Origin: Marasmius tenuissimus | Lineage: Eukaryota; Basidiomycota; Agaricomycetes; Agaricales; Marasmiaceae | Direction: 5' to 3' | DNA length: 64,000 nucleotides | Assembly: GCA_029532415.1 (NCBI GenBank) | Contig: JAQOTA010000046.1 | Span: forward strand, 372,001 to 436,000 | Shown: positions 34,165 through 44,451 of the stretch, piece by piece | Layout of the letters: each line of letters begins with the position of its first letter | Position numbering within the stretch: the stretch's first letter is position 1 | Made by a program: the position numbers and the translations under genes | The notes under the pieces: generated by a model | Database searches by the model: none | Told to the model about the DNA's origin: nothing | Seen by the model: only the letters and a program-made list of their open reading frames with translations

Positions 34165-34592
34165 CGCATAATACAATGACGGGAAGGGTGAACCGGGACT
34201 TGGACTTGAATTCTATTCGTCCACTTGATTCGCTCAGATGCGCTTTTCAGCTGTACTGAGTGAGGGGGTGTGTTGAATCCGTGGACTATTATTAGCGCTC
34301 GGTATATCCGAAGTCCCGGTTCACTCTTCCCACCATTGTATTATGCGGGACAATGCATTCGCTATTGTTCTACTCTTCACTGTTCACTATGCTTATATGT
34401 ACAATTTCTATTGTCGTCCTTATATGGTATTTACTATTGTCTCTACATGTATATAAGCTCGTAGTTCTCTACTTGAATCCACAGTGTGCATGAGCTTCTA
34501 TGTTTCACCTCTATCTCTCTAAACTCCTCTCTGGTAAGTAGTAGTGTAGCCATGTTGTAGTCCTCCACGCTAGGCGTCATGCCGGCTCATCA
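34165..34592 (+). mobile_element. Rearranged Copia fragment: inverted LTR piece, internal 3' end and full LTR
   Basis: Part one (34165-34201) is a 37-bp LTR piece in inverse orientation. Part two (about 34202-34270) is the last 70 bp of the Copia coding region and polypurine tract (GTGAGGGGGTG). Part three (34271-34592) is a complete 322-bp LTR in plus orientation, TGTTGAATCC...GGCTCATCA. The junction of parts one and two shares GGACTT, suggesting microhomology-mediated joining. No target duplication is seen. Confidence 0.85.
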
Positions 34593-34613
34593 CAAAGATG
34601 TCACCTTTGCCGA

Positions 34614-35290
34614 ATGCTCGCCGTCCACCCATGTTCAGAAACAATGTTCCTATATACCGAGACTGGCCTCCTTCCCATTCGCGCTAGACACTTGATTCTT
34701 GCTCTGCGGTATTACAAATACCTGTTTTCGCTACCCAAAACTCAACTGGTTCATGCAGCGTTGCGAGAGGCACAAGCCTTATGGTTGGAGGGCGAGGAAT
34801 GCTTGCTGAAGGATGTAATAGAAGTGGTTAAGATGACAGTTGCGGAATGGCCCACTATCGGCGAATCATTCACATTCCTAGAAGGTGTCGATGATATGAT
34901 CGCCGGTATAGAGAAATGGACCTGGAACGGAGTACTCACCAGCCTTCATAACCCCAAGAAGCTCACTATCCTCCAAACAAGGTACCCAAAACCACCTCTT
35001 ACCAAAACCCCAACCAATGTGTTCCACCTTCCACGTACCCACCCTGGCCCACCGCAAAATCCCCATGTAAACTAGTCACTTCTTGCCACCACCTCACAAT
35101 TGAAACCCTCCGATGGTCGTCATATGATATTTGCGAGAACAGGCTGTGCCGAATCCCGATTCTGCCAGAGTGCAGCGGAAGATGAACTTCACACGGTCTT
35201 TGAGTGTGACCAAAACACGGAGCTGGTAACTCGAAGACAAGGCTTCCACTGTACAATCAGGGGAATAGATTCGGGAGGGTTGACCGATTG
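34614..35290 (+). pseudogene. LINE-2 C-terminal region
   Basis: The segment ETGLLPIRARHLILALRYYK followed by YLFSLPKTQLVHAAL is the conserved tail found after RT in Agaricomycete LINEs. It continues in another frame with LTIETLRWSSYDIC and ELHTVFEC, the remains of the final Cys/His zinc motif. Frameshifts near 35080 and 35150 break it. Confidence 0.7.
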
Positions 35291-35318
35291 GGATAGCGCT
35301 AGTGGGATAGAGTACTAA

Positions 35319-35685
35319 ACAAAACCATGGATGACCCCGTCTAGACGTCTGGGGTCCATCTTGGCATCGTTCATACACAATGTGCTGGTCCTAAATGACG
35401 CAAATTCTGCATACCGAGCGCCTCGGATTATTCCAGAGGACGCTGCAGTCCAGTCAGATGACACATTCATTATTCCGGAGGAGGACGACCATGTCGCAAA
35501 CCTATATGCATGAATGGTATGAAGTTTGATCCTATAAAGGAGAAGCAAGAATTGACATGAGCGGGCAGAGTCCAGACAGGAAGGGCTATAGCGCTCGCCC
35601 CATATGCTCACCCCCAGACCATGAGTTGTTGCCAATGAACGGCTTCTTCGTACTGGAGTCGTTCTGCCTACGCTGGCGGCTATTG
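35319..35685. other. Intergenic stretch
   Basis: Nothing is recognised. Confidence 0.4.
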
Positions 35686-35894
35686 TACTGGGTTTTGCAT
35701 AATTCTTCAGAGGTCGAGCTTCCGACACTTTTGTTTGTTTGGCTTGAAATTCTATTGGAATTCTATTGGATGCTCCTGGCAAGGATGGGCGCTCAGTTAG
35801 GCTCAGTACTCCAATGGAGTCCCAATAGAGTTCTGAGTCAAACAAACAAAGGTTCTTAGAGCGCAACCTCTGAAGAATTATGCAAAACCCAGTA
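35686..35894. mobile_element. MITE-A, Tc1/mariner-like (TA target duplication)
   Basis: The termini are perfect 27-bp inverted repeats starting CTGGGTTTTGCATAATTC, flanked by TA on both sides (35686-35687 and 35893-35894). The interior contains further inverted similarity (TTTGTTTG). It has no coding capacity. Confidence 0.88.
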
Positions 35895-35960
35895 CATTCA
35901 ATAGGCACGCATGTAAATGTACAATAGGTCCCAGTATCCTACGGGGTCCAAACATGGGAT

Positions 35961-36211
35961 ACAGCCGCTATCATAATTGTAGACCGGTTTTGCTTTTTTT
36001 TTTGTTGCGTGCCTTTGTTTATACCAAACCCAGCTCCACCTCGACTGAATGTCCCGACGGGGGTGCTTGATGTCGGGGTGGGGCTGAGGATGCGGGGCTT
36101 CCATGTAAGGCATCTTCTCAGGCCCATTATAGGGTTTTTGTGTTTGGTATAAACAAAGTCGGGCAAAAAAAAAAAGAAGGAAAACCGGTCTGCGATTATG
36201 ATAGCGGCTGT
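35961..36211. mobile_element. MITE-B with long imperfect inverted repeats
   Basis: The left end ACAGCCGCTATCATAATTGT and right end are inverted copies. Similarity extends about 70 bp and includes AGACCGGTTTT, a homopolymer tract and GTTTATACCAAAC. No clear target duplication is seen. It lies 66 bp from MITE-A. Confidence 0.75.
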
Positions 36212-38220
36212 CTATACTATTCTAGGGGGGGAATTGCGACTTTTTTGAGATTTTCCTCCCGCCACTCCTGCAAAGCACCTACCATAGTTTCTTGATGACA
36301 GAAGCATTCTATATATGGAAGAATGCTTAACCTGAATTTTTGGGATTTTCACCTTCTCCCCTCCTTGTGTCGGGCAATGACCGAGGCGGGAACAAGAAAT
36401 GCGACCCCTTTGGGTCACGGTTTGTCGAGCGGCAGCTAATCACAGCCCTTGCAGCTATTTAAGAATCCCTAGCATATCTTCGCACAACTCCAGGAACTTG
36501 ATCTGTTGACACGCCAAACAATTGCGCGTGCAAGTAACCCGAAATTGGAATATTATTTTTCCTTTTCCGCCTCGAAACCACCCGTACCTCCTCGATTTGA
36601 CTCCCGTTGAGCTACTATTATCTACGATCAGTTCACAGGCTTGTTTACGCCGCTACTTCAGCTCCCTCCCATCCTCCTTTCCTCATCGAGCTCGCTCTCT
36701 TGACCCTACCTCTCTAGATCTTGGCAGATAGACGCCACCAATCTATCTCAAGATGATTATCCACTCTCCCCTGTGAGCTCCATTCATCAATACATTGTTC
36801 CTGGACTGTCACGCTCGCATCACGCCCAAAATTCTGATGTTTTTCAGGTCTCATTCATGCTCCTTTGGACTCCCAGGCTAACGGTGAGAGTTACAAGGCC
36901 TTAAGTACTCCAATTTGCTTGCAAAAAATTACTGAGGCAAGGGAACGGCGGGAACACCCTCATCTAGAAAAAATTGCATATCCCCCCCCATCGCACATAG
37001 TCTTTGACTTTTCGCCCCCCGCACGCGATAACCCAAAATGGACACTGCTTACCTCAGACTCAAAATATAGTATTTCTATATCCGATTATAAATATTATAT
37101 TATATATTTTTGAGCAATACACTGATATACTATGTATCACGTGTACTCTGAGGGCGGAAAGACAACCAACTGTACGCTTTGGCTCCTATAAGCTCTTCTT
37201 CCACATCCACTACCTCGTTATATTCCTCTTCCATATCTCGGAATGCTAACCTCCACGCATCTCCCGGCTTGACAACCCCACTTTCTTGACGCGGTCTCAG
37301 CCTTCCCAGCCGGCTGCCGGATTCCGGAACAATTGAATTACTATACTGTATCAACACATGGAAGCCCGACAAGATAGTAGAAGGGGAGGCGCTGAGAGGT
37401 ATACCGTGGTGGCCCGTAGGGCTTGCACTGAAGGGTCATGGGGAGATATGAGACGGTAATCGAGGCTGGCTCAAGGCTGGTTCTGGCATAGTGTGAGGTT
37501 GTGTTGAACTGGAACTTGGCTTTTGCCCGGCTCCGATGCCACTAGTCTACTTTGTAGCCATCAATAGCATTACTGTATTTACTTTGGAAATCACACTATA
37601 TACCTACTATGACTTAGCTATGGATTTTGAGCTTGAGATTACAACGGCCTTGTTCGCGTCCCACAAGTCACGACTTAGCACGTTCAACACATTGATCACG
37701 GGTCTCGAGACAATAATGAGGGAAAAAATGAAATAACAGTTGCGTGACAGATAACAGAAATTACTGCGTGACATTTGACCGAGAACACCGACTTCCCATT
37801 TTGGGACGAGAATATCACGTGGCGGGCGGAAAAGTCGGCAACTATCGCACATCGTGTGACAGAATAGTAATTCATCAATCACATCAGGAAAATTGTAGAG
37901 GGCCATCAAAAAGTTACGTCAAGATCTCCGCAACACAGTACACTATATACTTCCTCAACGTGGCATTAAGGGAGATTGTAGAGACCATCTCTCGCCACAA
38001 TACTTCAAGACTTCTGCTCTCTCACATCGAGATCTCCATTGGTGGGATTATCCCCCGCAGGGGATTGGGAGAACAGTGATTTTTGAACTGGTGGACTTGT
38101 CACTTGCGGCACCGGTTAAAAAGCCCCGAAAAGCCTGAAAAGCTGGCCGGGTTTTTTGCCGTTTTGCTTCCTGATGATCCCCGTTCTCCCACGGTCGACA
38201 ACGAGCTTAAACTGATGCTG
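36212..38220. other. Stretch without a confident gene
   Basis: This holds a short hairpin (AAGCATTCTATATATGGAAGAATGCTT region near 36304-36330) and a TATTTAAG promoter-like motif near 36457. I see no domain, splice-supported gene or RNA gene. Confidence 0.45.
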
Positions 38221-38405
38221 CCAGTTCAGAGCAAGGCTCGGCACGTACGAAGACCAGAGACGGATTGACAGTGCCTCGACCGATTTCCACTAACGAAGAT
38301 TCATTCTCATCGCCACGCTGACCTCTTTATCGACACTATTACACGGCCCAGTTCATTCTGGCTCGGATGCCCCTTCACCACCACAAGTGTGGAGTTGTAC
38401 GAACG
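38221..38405 (-). repeat. Dispersed repeat, copy 2
   Basis: This is the inverted partner of 22761-22930. On the minus strand it forms the end of a frame reading NSTLVVVKGHPSQNELG, and copy 1 reads NSMLVVKRHPSRNGLG. The repeat may therefore derive from coding sequence of an unknown element or gene family. Confidence 0.7.
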
Positions 38406-39874
38406 TATACTTGGAGGGTGAGATGAAACGAAGGCCTGGTGCAACATAGATATCCTGACACGGCCAGAAAGCCTGGGGAACCGGGAGTCTGAGCCACCGT
38501 CCGGGCCGTCTGGGCGTCTGAGCATGTCTGAGCCCAAGTCGTCCCACTTCGCAACGTTCAAGCCATTGAAATGATCCCCCCTCGAGGCCTCGCCCTCCAT
38601 GAGCTTGATTTGCTGTTCCCAATTATATATATTCCATTCTTTCTGTCGTTGCTGCTTATAAACAACAATCATTCTGATCCTACAGTCTTCAACACAGACC
38701 CTCTCCTGCGCCTGCCCTACCACAAGCTCGAATCTCATCATCACATTGGGTCTCGCGTACCGTCAGTAACCTTGGTATCGGGCGACTGACGAATCCGTTG
38801 TAGGTCTGAGAGGTCACAGCACAAAGGTTCAGCTAGGATCGCGAGCTACTTTGGAGGGTAATGAAACATACACTGGGGTTGGTCCCCAGTACTAATACAG
38901 TATTCGCGTTCAAAGCCACCATGCCGCCTGTCCAACTCAAAGTGAGCACCGCTTGCTTCCACTGCCCAAACTCTGTGTTGTTCCATTTATTTCAAGATTT
39001 GTTCCTTTGAACCAGATGTCGTTCTTCGAGGGACTTGAGCGAGATGTGAGATCCAAAGTAGTTGGGAGACTCCGAGGTCGTCAAGGGCTCTTGTTAGTGA
39101 AAGAGACTAACAGTTAACCTAATCAATAGACCCGCTAAATGGTCAGAATTTCGATTGTCAATTTAACATTGATGAAACAAGCGTACTGGTGATGTATCAA
39201 TGTGCCAATAGAGGACATTTGTGTTCCTCTGCCCTCTTTCTCAGCTCATCAACTGCCTCTAGATTAATAATTGTACCGAACTCCCAATCGTCCTGGTCAT
39301 TCCAAATCCAAATGTCAGGGCGACTTCATCCGGATTCCAAAGAGACTATTAGCGCGTAGGACGTATGTCGTGAATCCTTGACAGTTAGCGTGTCCAAGTG
39401 GGCCATTACCCAGCATAGGTACTGCAGCTTCTTTGCCGGAAGTTGACTGAGTAGTGACGAAGTGTCTGAAACATTGAGGGCAGCATCAGGTCCTGATGAG
39501 TGAAGGAAGCCAAAGCCAATGGACGATGACCCGAAATGGAAATTGCATGTTGATATATCATGTGTAGGGATCGGCGCTTAGAAGCCCAGAGGTCAAGGGG
39601 TGGGCAGGCTGTCATCGATTCATCCCATGCATACCCGGTAGGTCAGTCGGTCCACCAAGCGGGTCCTTAAAAAATGTGAACCATATTTTTTGGCCAGTGG
39701 GAGCTCTTTTGGGCTGTATTTGACCTTTCAGTTGCTCTCAGAGATGATCTTTCGGGAATTTTGTTACATTTTGAGCATCATAGAAATTTAGGTCCAATAC
39801 TGCCAACAGAAGGTTGATTGAGGGTCAGTTGTATTCATATGAACTCAACCCCTTGTTTGTACAGAACTCTAGGA
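38406..39874. other. Stretch without a confident gene
   Basis: A 145-codon minus frame at 38307-38744 overlaps the repeat and has no recognised domain. A MPPVQLK start with a possible intron lies at about 38921-39000 but leads nowhere. Nothing else is seen. Confidence 0.4.
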
Positions 39875-40687
39875 CATACTGTACCATTTCGAGATGTTCG
39901 ACACGTCACAGGTCACAGGAGGCCCAATTCTGTTGTAATGTCACAGGTGTCACAGGTTCCAGGCCAATGTGTCGAAAACTCAAGGTGGTTGTGTTGAACA
40001 TGTGGTTACCATGTGATACACTTTATTGACGTGTTGTTTACGCGTCTATTATTTATAGACTCTTTCACTATGACACTTGCACTCGTATGAAAGATCCTGT
40101 ACTTACTCAGATGGACTCTGTAGTTAGTCAGTACTCACACCTTATCTCTATGGTTTATAACAAGGTTCAGCTTTGCACCCAATAGCATTCAAAGCTGACT
40201 GAGCTTTCTCTCTAGATTACTTAGATAGAAAGCTAGTATGACTATGCCTACTTACTCACTCTGCTCTTAGAGCACTTATGCTTACTGATATGCAATATGT
40301 ACCATATGCTATATTCTCACTTACCTATGTTCTATGACTTGTAGATAGACAAGGACTCTTGTATAAAAGCTGGAGACTTTGCGTCTCAAAGCTTTAGAAC
40401 AATCTACTCAATTATCACCTCTAGCAAGCATCTACAAGAACACAAGAATTCTCTTATAGTCAATATGTGAGGTTTTAGTTTCATCTCACTGTGCATTTAA
40501 CTATGCTGGCTCAATAGGTTGTCACCAGAGGGTCCTCAAATCGGGTCAAAAACTGTCCAAATATGGTAATTCTGTCGAAATTTTTCCTCTCCGTCACACC
40601 GGATCGAGCCCAGTGTCGAAAAGTTCAAGTGCATTTTTTCGTCACAGGTCACACCCTGTGTCGAACATCTCGAAATGGTACAGTATG
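39875..40687. mobile_element. MITE-C, split by a solo LTR
   Basis: Perfect 30-bp inverted ends occur at 39875-39904 and 40658-40687. Inside the likely TA duplication they read CTGTACCATTTCGAGATGTT. Without the nested LTR the element is about 283 bp. GTCACAGGTCACA motifs recur inside. The CTG start with TA matches MITE-A and MITE-D, suggesting Tc1/mariner-type elements. Confidence 0.8.
39992..40516 (+). mobile_element. Solo LTR nested in MITE-C
   Basis: The 525-bp LTR reads TGTTGAACATG...GGCTCAATA with perfect target duplication GGTTG (39987-39991 and 40517-40521). The last TCAATA is one base from the expected TCAACA. A TATA-like CTTGTATAAAAGC lies near 40358-40372. Confidence 0.82.
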
Positions 40688-40716
40688 CACTAGTCTGAGT
40701 CGGAGCGGAAGCGGGC

Positions 40717-40746
40717 TGTTACGCACTCCAAAAATGGAAGCCATCC
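40717..40746 (+). repeat. Left TIR of the DUF6589/RecQ unit
   Basis: TGTTACGCACTCC, an A run and GGAAGCC match the inverted copy at 46629-46658 with five mismatches. It lies 30 bp beyond MITE-C and about 140 bp before the first coding exon. Confidence 0.75.
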
Positions 40747-40887
40747 GGATAAGGAAATCGGCTTACAAACCATTCTCACTACTGCGAGGTCGTTCGCTTC
40801 TTGTCTTCTCCCTTCATCTCATCGTATCTGCTCTATTTTAACACCTCCCTACACCGCAATAGTGTATCTAGTTTCACTCGTACTTCA

Positions 40888-43800
40888 ATGAACTTCGATT
40901 TCATTACTGAAGATCCGTCCAAACCCCCTCAAAAACGTACGAAAAAACAAACACCTTTCACTCAACACGTCTTTCATATCAACGACCCGCCAGCTTCCGT
41001 CCAACCACGAAGTGAACCATTTCCTTCAAATCATGGCTTTTCTGGGACTGAGAGACCCGTCGCTGGAGATAGTGTCGGCTCTGAGAGGCAATGTTCATCC
41101 GAGGCACACTCGGAAAACATATCCGCTTCACCCGCCGATTCTTCTGACTCTCTGACCATTATTCACTATGAACCCCGTCCTGAAATCCCCGAAATCCCTG
41201 AATTCCAGCGCGTAGACAATGTTCTCGCGGCTATTCAAGCAAACTTTGCAAACCTTGGCGAGTTTCTTGCGGCTCTGTTCAGAAGTTTACCTCGAGACCA
41301 CCCCGATAATCACTTCACTACGCGACACCGGCAGATGGTGCAGTTTTTCCTTCAGGGAAGACATGCTATTACAGCCGTCATGATTGTCATCGCGATATAT
41401 AACCATCGTTACAGTTTCCCCACCAGCAAATCGGGGGAGAATCTCTTCGAGCGTGAAAAGGCTTTCTCTGCAACAGATGATGCCGAGAAGCTACGCTACG
41501 CTCGTGTTGCCATATCCATTTGGGCGACACAACTTCTTGGGCAGCATGTCTTCAAAGAGATGCACACCATGAGCCGTGGTGTCCCCACCGATCCCGAATT
41601 TCCTGTCCACATTACCTCCTCCGACCTCGTCAATCCTGACACTACTTTACACCTATTTGAAAACTTCTCGCTGGCCAACCGTGCTGTTATGTATAAGAAG
41701 AATCTCCCTCTCACCTGGTACCTAACAGAGTGTATGGCACGTCCGAAGGTGAAAGGAAAAAGTGGCGCGGTTGTAGTGGTAAGAAAGGCTCGTCCGCATC
41801 CTATAGTACGTGTTGGAACTTCAATTAGGCCAGGGGCTCTTATTCTAACGCGGTTTCTAACAGGTACAGGTCATTGCTATCAGCGCCGGTCTTCTTAGCC
41901 GAAATCGGTATGCTAATGGTTTTCTGGCGCTTCAGATGGGAGTCTGGCTCTTTGCCACCAAGGCCCATACCGACATTAAACGGGTTTTCTGTCGCATAGG
42001 TCTTTTGTTAGCGGATTCGACCATCCGCCAGAGTTTGAATGCCATAGGGCGTGCAAGCATTCAGCGAGTCCGGAGATTGATAGAGAGTTCTGTAGCACGG
42101 GACACCGGTGATATTGGATACCGACTGCTGGTCGATAATGAACAGCAGTATGTACGAGTAAGGGAGGAGGGTCTTTGTAAAGAAAACGAGCTTCGGGTTG
42201 GTTGCGGCGCTACTGCCGTGAAGTTGACAGATTTCAAGCCAGGCGCCTTTCACATTGCACCCCTTCTCGACGCCCGAATTCGGAACTCGGGGTCTACCGT
42301 GACTGTGGAAGACATTCGTCAGGATATAGATACAGCCCACCTTCGAAAGGTTGGAGCCCTTCATATCCTCCGTGCTCTCATCTCCTTCGAACCCAAGCTA
42401 CAAGATCTTGCACCTGACGTTTCGAAGCGCTTCCGGACAGCTCCCATCGCAAAGCACCGGATGAGGGATGGTTGGAAGACGGAGATACAACCTTTGGGAT
42501 GTAACTCAGAGAGGGAGGTGGAGACCCAGGGTATTCTTCGAGCAATACATGATTTTGCACAACAGATTGGCGTCACTGGGGATATTTGCGACAAACATGG
42601 TCTATGGGTTGGAGGGGACGGCGCAACGTTTGCAGCTATGCGTCGGGCTCAAGATTTTCTGTCCCCACATCCTTCAGACGGTTTTCAGACTCTTGGCGGC
42701 ATTATCCCGGGTCTTGAAATTTGGCATACCCGAGCAACCATGCTGAATACGCTTGCGACTAATCATTATGGCCCAGACACCTCAAAAGATCCGTCATCAT
42801 TATCACAGAATGCCAATGCTACTGGCATGAAACGTCCTACTGACACCAAGAGTTGCGATTTCTATCCAACGGCTCGTAGCATGACCTTATTCTGGGAGGC
42901 CCGGGTCCTTGATATTTGGAGGTGCGTTATAATTGATGATTTCACGGTATTAACCTCATGTATCAATAGGATTGAGCTCGCCGGCAATGGTACTCTACAT
43001 CAGTATTTCGAAAATTTGGCGGAGAAAAGCGAGCTACCAACCTTTGACAGTCTGTTGGAAAAGGCAGAGACGATTCACGACCGTTATTTCTCAGAAAATT
43101 CATACCATCATGCGCTGTCGAAGAGTCTTATGGATGTAGTCAAGAAGGAACAAAAATTCGCTATGGAACACCTTGGACTGCAAAAGAGCGAACTGAGACA
43201 GGTTCGGGTCTGGAGACCTCCGGGGCTGGCGTGTATGAGGAGGAGGAAGAGGAATTCAATGGAGACCGGGTACTAGCCAATTCAATTCTCTTCGTGCGAC
43301 ACTATCTCTTGTGGATTGAAGGTGCCTATGCAGTTGCAGAGGGAGATATTGGGCGCCTTTGGGAGATACTCAAGGTGACGATTGTCATGCTTTGTTTCAT
43401 TTTTGAGTGGTTTCTAACTTACCACGTACAGATGTGGATTTTCATGTTTTCCGGCTCGACGAACATTAATTATGTTCGATATCTACTCGAGATGTACTTC
43501 TTCTTCAAGTACGAAGCCTCAACAGATCTCAAGGATGCCATCTGGAACAATTGGCTGGTTAACCTGACTGGCTTACCAGGGCATGGATTGGAAGGTGATC
43601 TAATGCAAGAACATCATAACAAGTGGGTTGAAGACTTGGTAGGGAAGCACGGCGGAAATTTTGATGATTCCCTCTACCATGAAACGATTTCGCCGAACAC
43701 CCACTTATTCATTCATTTGAAAGAAGGTATCACGGATGCTTACGACCTGAAGCGACGTAGCAAATCCCATTCATCCCCACACCTCCGCAATGAGATTCAC

Positions 43801-44436
43801 ACACTTCTCAATCTGTTTGAGCGAGAGGAGCTCCATCTTTTCCGTCCGACTCGTTCCATGGGTTTTATTGCTGAGCCGTTGGCCGACTTAGGCTATAACA
43901 AGCTCTTTGATAAATTGGAGGAAGAGCAAGAAAAGCGTGCATTGCGTGCACGTATTCTCAAAATGGCACAAAACGCGAAGCTCAATCATTCCGACAAAAC
44001 CATTGATCAAGAGATTGAAGCTTTACGGACTATTGTACAAGAAGGCCCTCGTCCTGTGGCTATCTCTGTTCAGTCCACCTCGAACACCATATCACCCATG
44101 GCCATGGCTCTCTCTGAAACGCCCTCACCGCTCGAGCCAATGGATAATATCTCTACAGTCGGCACTTCTGAAAGCGGATCCGGAGAATACGAGAGAGACA
44201 GTGAGGCCAGCGAAGAGACAGCCGACCTCTCGGACCAGCCGTTACGTAGTGGCTCCGATCTTGTTCCAAGCACAGACGAGGTGACAGGCGGGTTGATGGA
44301 TGAATGGGTTGGGGATATGGGTATGGATGTGGACGAAATGATGGGATATGACGAGGATGACTGCGGCGAAGACTCTGAGGAGGAAGAGGCTGGACTTAGT
44401 GACGATGATCGCAACTGGAGTGATGGAGATGATTAG
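40888..44436 (+). CDS. DUF6589-family protein, four exons, one frameshift (about 1129 codons)
   Basis: Exons are 40888-41805, 41864-42921, 42970-43374 and 43432-44436, with introns of 58, 48 and 57 bp. The exon total is 3386 nt, one short of a multiple of three. Near 43182-43185 (an A run in CTGCAAAAGAGC) the frame must shift by one base, which restores ETGSGLETSGAGVYEEEE before the next conserved block. The N-terminus is low-complexity. Conserved-looking blocks are GLWVGGDGATFAAMRRAQDF, IIPGLEIWHTRA, GDIGRLWEILK, IFMFSGSTNINYV and WLVNLTGLPGHGLEGDLMQEH. The tail is strongly acidic (GLSDDDRNWSDGDD). I recognise the DUF6589 pattern from Agaricomycete proteins; its activity is not established. 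Conserved Asp, His and Glu residues in these blocks would suit an RNase H-like transposase, which is inference. Confidence 0.78.
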
Positions 44437-44451
44437 TACGTACACATAAAC

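Larger units (their letters stand above)
30021..35318 (+). mobile_element. LINE-2: degenerate non-LTR retrotransposon with nested insertions
   Basis: Read on the plus strand, the order is: ORF1-like sequence (30021-31617), C-terminal end of an APE-type endonuclease (31775-32000), reverse transcriptase (about 33730-34162) and the conserved C-terminal region with zinc ligands (34614-35290). It has many stops and frameshifts. A non-autonomous hAT element (32609-33144) and a rearranged Copia fragment (34165-34592) interrupt it. At the latter point the RT is cut after GLLTGDPAS and the active-site YADD region is missing, so a deletion accompanied the insertion. Confidence 0.85.

Noticed and set aside
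44070..44414. Serine-rich minus frame
   Set aside because: It is antisense to the acidic tail of the DUF6589 protein.
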